Below are positions 57,577-64,000 of a stretch of 64,000 nucleotides of DNA, piece after piece. The notes under the pieces were generated by a model. That model saw nothing but the letters and a program-made list of their open reading frames with translations. It did no database searches and was not told the origin of the DNA. Source of the stretch: Clostridium folliculivorans (GTDB taxonomy: Bacteria > Bacillota > Clostridia > Clostridiales > Clostridiaceae); the NCBI RefSeq assembly GCF_024341905.1, contig NZ_BQXY01000005.1, forward strand, positions 124,001 to 188,000, in the 5' to 3' direction. Position 1 is the first letter of the stretch. Every line of letters begins with the position of its first letter. A program made the position numbers and the translations under genes.

Positions 57577-57608
57577 ATGAGTACTGCCGATCTTCTGGTG
57601 GTGCTCAT
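57577..57608 (+). terminator. Probable terminator of tlp
   Basis: ATGAGTACTGCC pairs with GGTGGTGCTCAT using G-U pairs, 8-base loop. The following tract is only partly T (ATTTATTA), so efficiency is uncertain. Confidence 0.55.
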
Positions 57609-57656
57609 ATTTATTAGTTAGATTAAGCTTCAGCTATTAAGTTAATAATTATCACA

Positions 57657-57762
57657 AAATTCTGCGATGTCACAAGTTTTAAGCACTGATGGCGTAAGCT
57701 TTAGTAAAGGCAAATGTGCAAAGAGAATAACGAAGAAAGTTGCTTCAGCGATTTTTAATGAA
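57657..57762. repeat. Interspersed repeat family C, copy 3 (longer form)
   Basis: The right half (AAATGTGCAAAG...AACGAAGAAAGTTGC-TTCA-GCGATTTTT) follows copies 1 and 2, with a perfect stem if G-U pairs are allowed. The left half has an extra 30 bases with ATGGCGTAAGCTTTAGTAAAGG. It lies directly upstream of the PTS promoter. Confidence 0.55.
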
Positions 57763-57781
57763 AAATTTTATAAAAAGCTTA

Positions 57782-57814
57782 TTGACAAGCTTAATAAAAC
57801 AAGTTATTATAAGT
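57782..57814 (+). promoter_or_regulatory. Promoter of the beta-glucoside-type PTS gene
   Basis: -35 TTGACA (57782-57787, perfect), about 17 bases, then the -10 region TTATTATAAG. It gives a leader of about 320 bases that contains both antiterminator/terminator pairs. Confidence 0.6.
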
Positions 57815-57846
57815 ACATAGATTAAACGCTTACATATTGATGTATG

Positions 57847-57928
57847 GGATTGTAACTAATTCGATTAGGCAAGACCCTGGCTGATAAAAGAGATGAATAT
57901 CACTCTTTTAATTGGTTAGGGTCTTTTA
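57847..57928 (+). promoter_or_regulatory. First RAT antiterminator overlapping a terminator (BglG/LicT/GlcT type)
   Basis: GGATTGTAACTAATTCGATTA plus GGCAAGACC (57847-57875) fits the ribonucleic antiterminator pattern GGATTGTTACT...GGCAAAACC. Its last bases AAGACCCT are also the left arm of a terminator closing with AGGGTCTT (57918-57925) and Ts; AAAAGAG/CTCTTTT extends the stem. Binding of a BglG-type protein would hold the RAT and free the RNA polymerase. Confidence 0.88.
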
Positions 57929-57984
57929 TGTTTAAATCACATATTGTTTATAGTAGTGTTTTATTGATAAATTTAATATTTACT

Positions 57985-58077
57985 GGATCGTAACCGGTTA
58001 AGCGGGCGAGACCAATTTAGATAGTATTGAGAATTGAGAATTGAGAATTATACTGCCTATTTGGTCTCGTCTTTTTT
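57985..58077 (+). promoter_or_regulatory. Second RAT antiterminator overlapping a terminator
   Basis: GGATCGTAACCGGTTAAGCGG plus GCGAGACC (57985-58013) is a second, diverged RAT. GCGAGACCAA (58006-58015) pairs with TTGGTCTCGT (58061-58070), followed by a T run. The loop holds a small direct repeat, GAATTGA three times. The terminator ends 61 bases before the PTS start codon. Confidence 0.88.
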
Positions 58078-58107
58078 GTACAAATTAAAAGTAAAAAAAT
58101 ACAATAA

Positions 58108-60021
<1,914 letters not shown>

Positions 60022-60106
60022 GACTAAAAATATATTATCTAATTCCCTAAATTACCTACAAAAAAACAATTACTCTTAGAAAAACGTTTATGAATAAGTC
60101 AACATC

Positions 60107-60140
60107 AAAGAGAATCTCTGAGAAATCAGAGATTCTTTTT
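60107..60140. terminator. Bidirectional terminator between the PTS and dehydrogenase genes
   Basis: AAAGAGAATCTCTGA (60107-60121) pairs with TCAGAGATTCTTT (60126-60138), four-base loop GAAA, T tract. Both converging genes can use it. Confidence 0.9.
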
Positions 60141-60161
60141 GCTTAGCACATCTTTATAGAT

Positions 60162-61028
60162 TTAAGAATACACATGAATCGTTTGACCTGTCATATAAGT
60201 AGACTCATCAGATGCTAAATAAACATAGGCTGGAGCTATTTCATAAGGTTGTGCAGCTCTTCCCATTGGAGTGTCAGAGCCCCAAGAAGCAGTTGCTTCT
60301 GCTGTAAAAGCAGCCGGAATTAATGGTGTCCAAACCTCTCCTGGGGCAACGCTATTAACACGGATACCTCTTGAAACTAAGTTTTTTGCTAAGGACTGAG
60401 TAAAGGATGTGATTGCACCTTTTGATGCTTCATAATCTATAGCTATTCCATAAGGAATAAATGAAGCTATTGAAGAGGTATTAATGATGCAACTGCCTGG
60501 CTTCATATGAGGGAGTGCTGCTTTAGAGAAATAAAAGTACGAGAACACATTTACATGAAAGAGCCATTCTAGTTCACCATCGGTTATGTCTTCAAAATTG
60601 TAATGAGGATAGATGACTCCAGCATTATTTACTAATATATCTAGCTTGTTAAAATGATCTATCACCATTTGAACAGCAATTTTGCAATTCTTTTCTTTCG
60701 AAATATCAATTGCAATGGCTATGCATTTTCTCCCTAGCTCTTCGACCATGTCTTTTGTTTCTTTTGCATCTATATGTTCGTTTAAGTAAACTATAGCAAT
60801 GTCTGCTCCTTCTTTTGCAAAAGCTAAAGCTACTGATCTCCCGATACCACTGTCACCACCAGTTATTAATGCTACCTTGTCTATAAGCTTTTTTTCTCTT
60901 AGTACACAGTCAGGAGGAGGCTGAAATTCTGGTCTTGGATTCATTACAAATTCAATGCCAGGTTGCTGTGGTTGATGTTGTGGTGGAAAAGAAGTTGGTA
61001 AATTACAAGGGTTATTAGGTGAATTCAT
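60162..61028 (-). CDS. Short-chain dehydrogenase/reductase with Pro-rich N-terminal extension
   Basis: 288 residues. A 40-residue Pro/Gln-rich head comes before the Rossmann fold. Cofactor loop TGGDSGIG, NNAG, catalytic Ser in NTSSIAS, YEASK (Tyr and Lys), and C-terminal DESTYMTGQTIHV. This is the YhdF/YhxC/general-stress SDR group found in Bacillus and Clostridium, where related genes are often linked to spores; the substrate is unknown. AGGAG precedes ATG 61028. It lies next to the ger operon in the same direction, with an 83-base gap, so read-through is possible. Confidence 0.9.
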   Translation of the reverse strand: MNSPNNPCNLPTSFPPQHQPQQPGIEFVMNPRPEFQPPPDCVLREKKLIDKVALITGGDSGIGRSVALAFAKEGADIAIVYLNEHIDAKETKDMVEELGRKCIAIAIDISKEKNCKIAVQMVIDHFNKLDILVNNAGVIYPHYNFEDITDGELEWLFHVNVFSYFYFSKAALPHMKPGSCIINTSSIASFIPYGIAIDYEASKGAITSFTQSLAKNLVSRGIRVNSVAPGEVWTPLIPAAFTAEATASWGSDTPMGRAAQPYEIAPAYVYLASDESTYMTGQTIHVYS

Positions 61029-61111
61029 ATAATGCTCCTATGGGTAGTAAGTAGTTATTATATGTATATTATTTAAATAGTTATAGTAGTATTTATTTTT
61101 AATGTAACGTG

Positions 61112-62254
61112 CTATTTTATAAGACCTGTTGATTTCAATTTAACATCAACTTTAACATTAAATTGTAGACTACGATAAAGCTTTTGCCAATTAGCCCACT
61201 CATTGTTATTGTTTACATTTAAATGTCTTGCTCGATAATGCAATCCTAAACCCATTGGGTCAACTTCATTGTTTTGAATTTTTTCTAACAAGGCTTGAAT
61301 TCTTTCTTGTAAAAATAGCTCAGCTTCTTCTTCACATATTTTAATATTATTTGTTTTTAAGTTGTCTATGGTTTCTTCTATAGAACCTGAGACAGTTAGT
61401 TTGAGGTTAATATTAGTTATATCTTTATCATTTGTTTCGAATTTATATTTACATTTAGAATCATTTATATCAAAAACAAAATTAGATTGTGGATAATTTA
61501 CATGGAAATTAGCTCTAGTATGTGAGGATGCAATTAAATTATATAATTTTGTTTCTTCAGGATTTAGAATTAATTTGATTTTTAAAGAATCCTTTTTTTC
61601 AAAAAGAGCAAGTTGATTTATGGTATAACTATTAGTCCTATTTTTAATATCACCAGCCTTATTACTTTTATCTGATTCAATAATAGGCAATATTGGATCT
61701 AATCCTAGTTCTGTACGGCGTCTTTCTAAATCAAATAAATACTGTGGGGTAATGTAATTTGTTATTGTACCTGAGCCATCCATAGATAAAATTAAAGCAT
61801 TAGATGGTGCGCGTTCAAAAGAAATCTTTTCGCCTATGGTTGCATTTGCACTAGGGCTACCTATTCCAACCAAGGTACTCATTGGTACATCTCTTCTTCG
61901 CACAGGCCAATCTATAGGGATTTTCAGATCAGCCGAAGCAAGTTTTTTGTCAAAGAGGATTACTTTTAAGTGGCTAAAATCTAGCTCTTTATCTACTTTT
62001 GACTTGATAAGACCTACTGCTTCTGAAATATTGTCTGCTTCTTGAGTGAACATTATAAAGTTAGATTCACCTCTTTTGGGTTCAGTGTTTGGTACTGCTA
62101 ACTTTAATGTTACTATATATGAGTTAGCTGATTTTTCTGATTGATCAATTCCCATGCTAACTACAAAAAATCTTTTATCTATATCTTTAAATGAACATCC
62201 AGTTATAATTAAGTTTATGTAAAGAATTAAAATTAATAATTTATATTTTCGCAT
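61112..62254 (-). CDS. gerKC: Spore germination lipoprotein, Ger(x)C family
   Basis: 380 residues. Lipoprotein signal with box LIITGC near residue 20, then the three-domain GerAC-type fold: FVVSMGIDQSEKSANSYIVTLKLAVP at the start, LDFSHLKVILFDKKLA in the middle, and DPMGLGLHYRARHLN near the end. It is the C subunit of a germinant receptor at the spore inner membrane. The GerKB stop TGA overlaps this ATG (TGATG); a TTG 3 bases upstream is the alternative start. Assignment to the K paralogue is by gene order only; GerA/GerK distinction is uncertain. Confidence 0.9.
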   Translation of the reverse strand: MRKYKLLILILYINLIITGCSFKDIDKRFFVVSMGIDQSEKSANSYIVTLKLAVPNTEPKRGESNFIMFTQEADNISEAVGLIKSKVDKELDFSHLKVILFDKKLASADLKIPIDWPVRRRDVPMSTLVGIGSPSANATIGEKISFERAPSNALILSMDGSGTITNYITPQYLFDLERRRTELGLDPILPIIESDKSNKAGDIKNRTNSYTINQLALFEKKDSLKIKLILNPEETKLYNLIASSHTRANFHVNYPQSNFVFDINDSKCKYKFETNDKDITNINLKLTVSGSIEETIDNLKTNNIKICEEEAELFLQERIQALLEKIQNNEVDPMGLGLHYRARHLNVNNNNEWANWQKLYRSLQFNVKVDVKLKSTGLIK

Positions 62255-63351
62255 CAAATTCGCCCCTTCTTATGAGCTTTATATGTCACAAAACATAAAA
62301 AAATAACAAGGAAATATTCCATGAATAATCGAAGTGAAAGCCAAAATTTAACCATCACTTCATCCTGTATTTGTGGTATAAAGTGATTGTAAAAAAAAGG
62401 AATAACAGCAAAAGCACATAAAACGCAGAGTTTTACTAATTTAGTGTTCTTAAATTTGAGTTGATTTTTAAATAATTGCTTAAATATATCTAAGGAAACA
62501 TACCAATGAATCATTATATTTACTAATGCAGTTACTAGGTAAATTAATAAGTAGATAAATAAAGTACGTTCAATTATACCAGTTTTAATAAGCATGCAAT
62601 CAGCAGAGGTAATCCAGGGAAAGTTATAATTATCAGCGTTTTGAGTTCCAAGAAAGCCAATAGGAATTATAAAGGAAAATAACATTAAAAATAGCTCTAT
62701 TATTGGAAATATCCAAAGAAACTTAAGTTCATATGTATCTTTATAATATTTATTAAAAACAACCATGTCTGTATAGCCAGTGAAGCTATAAGTTGTAACT
62801 GCAAAAGCTGATAACTTTGGTAAAGTAAGTGAGTTTGAAACAGTTTCAATACATGCATCCCAAGATAAAAAAGGATCTGTAATTCCCTTTGCAAATATAA
62901 AGATAATTGTAGGTATTATAAAGAGAATGAATATTTCTAATACATAAAGTAATGTTGTGCCATCCATTCTTATGGCATAAATAATTAAAATCACATAAAG
63001 TGATAATAACAAATATGTTGATGAATGAGGATCCATAAAGATATTTGTCATATCTAAAGTAGAAGATAGCATCAACAAGCCGGAAATATACCAAGATGGA
63101 CAAAACAACAGCATAATGGTTATTTGAATCCAGCGAGGACACGTTATTTCCAGGATTTCAGATAAAGTTTTATTTGGAAATCTAATAAGTGTCTTCAAAA
63201 AAACGTACATCATTAAAGTGCCAAATGGAAGAGATAAAAATATAGATAGTAATCCCCCTTTATTCCAGTCAGGTAGAAGAATATCAGGAAGAAATATAAT
63301 TATATTAGTAAATGAATTAATTAAAACAATATAGTAAAAGTATCGTTTCAT
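62254..63351 (-). CDS. gerKB: Spore germination permease subunit, GerAB/GerKB family
   Basis: 365 residues, ten predicted membrane helices, of the APC amino-acid transporter superfamily. FPNKTLSEILEI and the helix VTTYSFTGYTDM are typical of the family. This B subunit probably binds the germinant (amino acid or sugar) in the spore inner membrane. GAGGTAA precedes ATG 63351. Order A-B-C with a 25-base gap after gerKA. Confidence 0.92.
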   Translation of the reverse strand: MKRYFYYIVLINSFTNIIIFLPDILLPDWNKGGLLSIFLSLPFGTLMMYVFLKTLIRFPNKTLSEILEITCPRWIQITIMLLFCPSWYISGLLMLSSTLDMTNIFMDPHSSTYLLLSLYVILIIYAIRMDGTTLLYVLEIFILFIIPTIIFIFAKGITDPFLSWDACIETVSNSLTLPKLSAFAVTTYSFTGYTDMVVFNKYYKDTYELKFLWIFPIIELFLMLFSFIIPIGFLGTQNADNYNFPWITSADCMLIKTGIIERTLFIYLLIYLVTALVNIMIHWYVSLDIFKQLFKNQLKFKNTKLVKLCVLCAFAVIPFFYNHFIPQIQDEVMVKFWLSLRLFMEYFLVIFLCFVTYKAHKKGRI

Positions 63352-63376
63352 GAAATTACCTCGTAGCTTTTAAGAA

Positions 63377-64000
63377 TTATTTTGTAGGAATTTTTTTTGA
63401 AAACAGCTGTAAGTAAGGTCGTCCGAAACTTCTTATATTTGCTATATATAAGGTTACTCCAATTATACCAACGATTATGCCGTTCAATCCAAAAAATATG
63501 GAGAGTATTAACAATGGATATTTAATAATTCTTATAGAATAGTTGAAGGAATTAATCGGTATAAGAAAAGTAGATATTGCAACTGCTGACACAATAATAA
63601 CCATTATATTACTTATTAAACCTGCTTCAGAAGCTGCCTGACCAATTATTAATCCACCAACTGTTGTTGCAGCAGGGCCTACCACTTTAGGAAGTCTCGA
63701 GCTAGACTCAGATAGTATTTCTGTAATTATTAACATGCTAACAACCTCTACAAAGGAAGGATAAGGAACACTAACTCTGTTACCAGCAATAGAAAGTGCC
63801 AATTGAAATTTAAAAAGTTCAGGATTATATGAAGAAATCCCCACGTAGAAACCTGGCAATGTAACTGATATAAATAATCCTAAGTATCTTAATATTAAAA
63901 GAGCTTTACTTATAGCAGGTAATTGATATACATCTTCCATTGATGACATAAAATCAAAAAATACTGATGGTAAAATCATAGCAAAAGAAGAGCCTTCAAT
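63377..64000 (-). CDS. gerKA: Spore germination protein GerAA/GerKA family, C-terminal part (cut by window edge)
   Basis: 208 codons are visible; the frame stays open to the window end (EGSSFAMILPSVFFDFMSSMEDVY), so the start is outside. The visible part is the membrane domain of the GerA-type A subunit with SYNPELFKFQLALSIAGNR, PYPSFVEVVSMLIITEILSE and the GGLIIGQAASEAGLIS helix. The A subunit forms the channel that releases ions early in germination. First gene of the A-B-C operon. Confidence 0.93.
   Translation of the reverse strand: MEGSSFAMILPSVFFDFMSSMEDVYQLPAISKALLILRYLGLFISVTLPGFYVGISSYNPELFKFQLALSIAGNRVSVPYPSFVEVVSMLIITEILSESSSRLPKVVGPAATTVGGLIIGQAASEAGLISNIMVIIVSAVAISTFLIPINSFNYSIRIIKYPLLILSIFFGLNGIIVGIIGVTLYIANIRSFGRPYLQLFSKKIPTK

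Overview
The window is low-GC DNA (roughly 30% GC by eye) with strong AGGAGG-type ribosome sites, many U-tailed terminators and a gene set pointing to an anaerobic, endospore-forming, motile Clostridium-like firmicute. The pointers are a GerA/GerK-type germinant receptor operon, a Tlp spore protein, the [FeFe]-hydrogenase maturase HydE, an early-cobalt (anaerobic) cobalamin operon, three chemoreceptors and two PTS systems. Species cannot be fixed from the sequence alone.

Layout. 1-2.5 kb: end of a three-gene ABC-2 exporter operon. 2.6-9 kb: a chemoreceptor, hydE, a pirin and a mannose-1-phosphate guanylyltransferase. 9.5-13 kb: a small secreted cysteine-free protein followed by two FtsX-type membrane proteins and an ABC ATPase, a bacteriocin-like cassette that I cannot place in a known family. 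13-14 kb: an old-yellow-enzyme oxidoreductase. 14.4-27.5 kb: a YesM/YesN-type two-component system, a divergent sugar-binding lipoprotein with no permease genes, and a 2,519-residue cell-wall-anchored enzyme carrying both a GH3 and a GH30 catalytic domain. 28-33 kb: an AAC(3)-family acetyltransferase and two paralogous chemoreceptors. 33-43.6 kb: a DeoR regulator, a PRD-type PTS activator, a fructose-type PTS in separate A, C and B genes, a cytoplasmic GH30 enzyme and a large GH94-like phosphorylase. Taken with the surface enzyme this suggests stepwise use of a beta-glucan-like polymer: surface cleavage, uptake, then intracellular hydrolysis or phosphorolysis.

43.9-55.4 kb: a B12 riboswitch and twelve cbi genes (order K-P-A-C-D-E-T-L-F-G-H-J), covering sirohydrochlorin to cobyric acid. 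55.5-57 kb: an IS1595-like element with 25-bp inverted ends whose transposase seems to lack the first catalytic Asp. 57.3-60 kb: tlp, then a beta-glucoside-type PTS EIIBCA behind two tandem antiterminator/terminator pairs. 60-64 kb: a short-chain dehydrogenase and the gerKA-KB-KC operon, gerKA cut by the window end.

Three families of short, non-coding, hairpin-forming repeats (called A, B and C here) occupy many of the intergenic gaps. No tRNA, rRNA or CRISPR array was seen.
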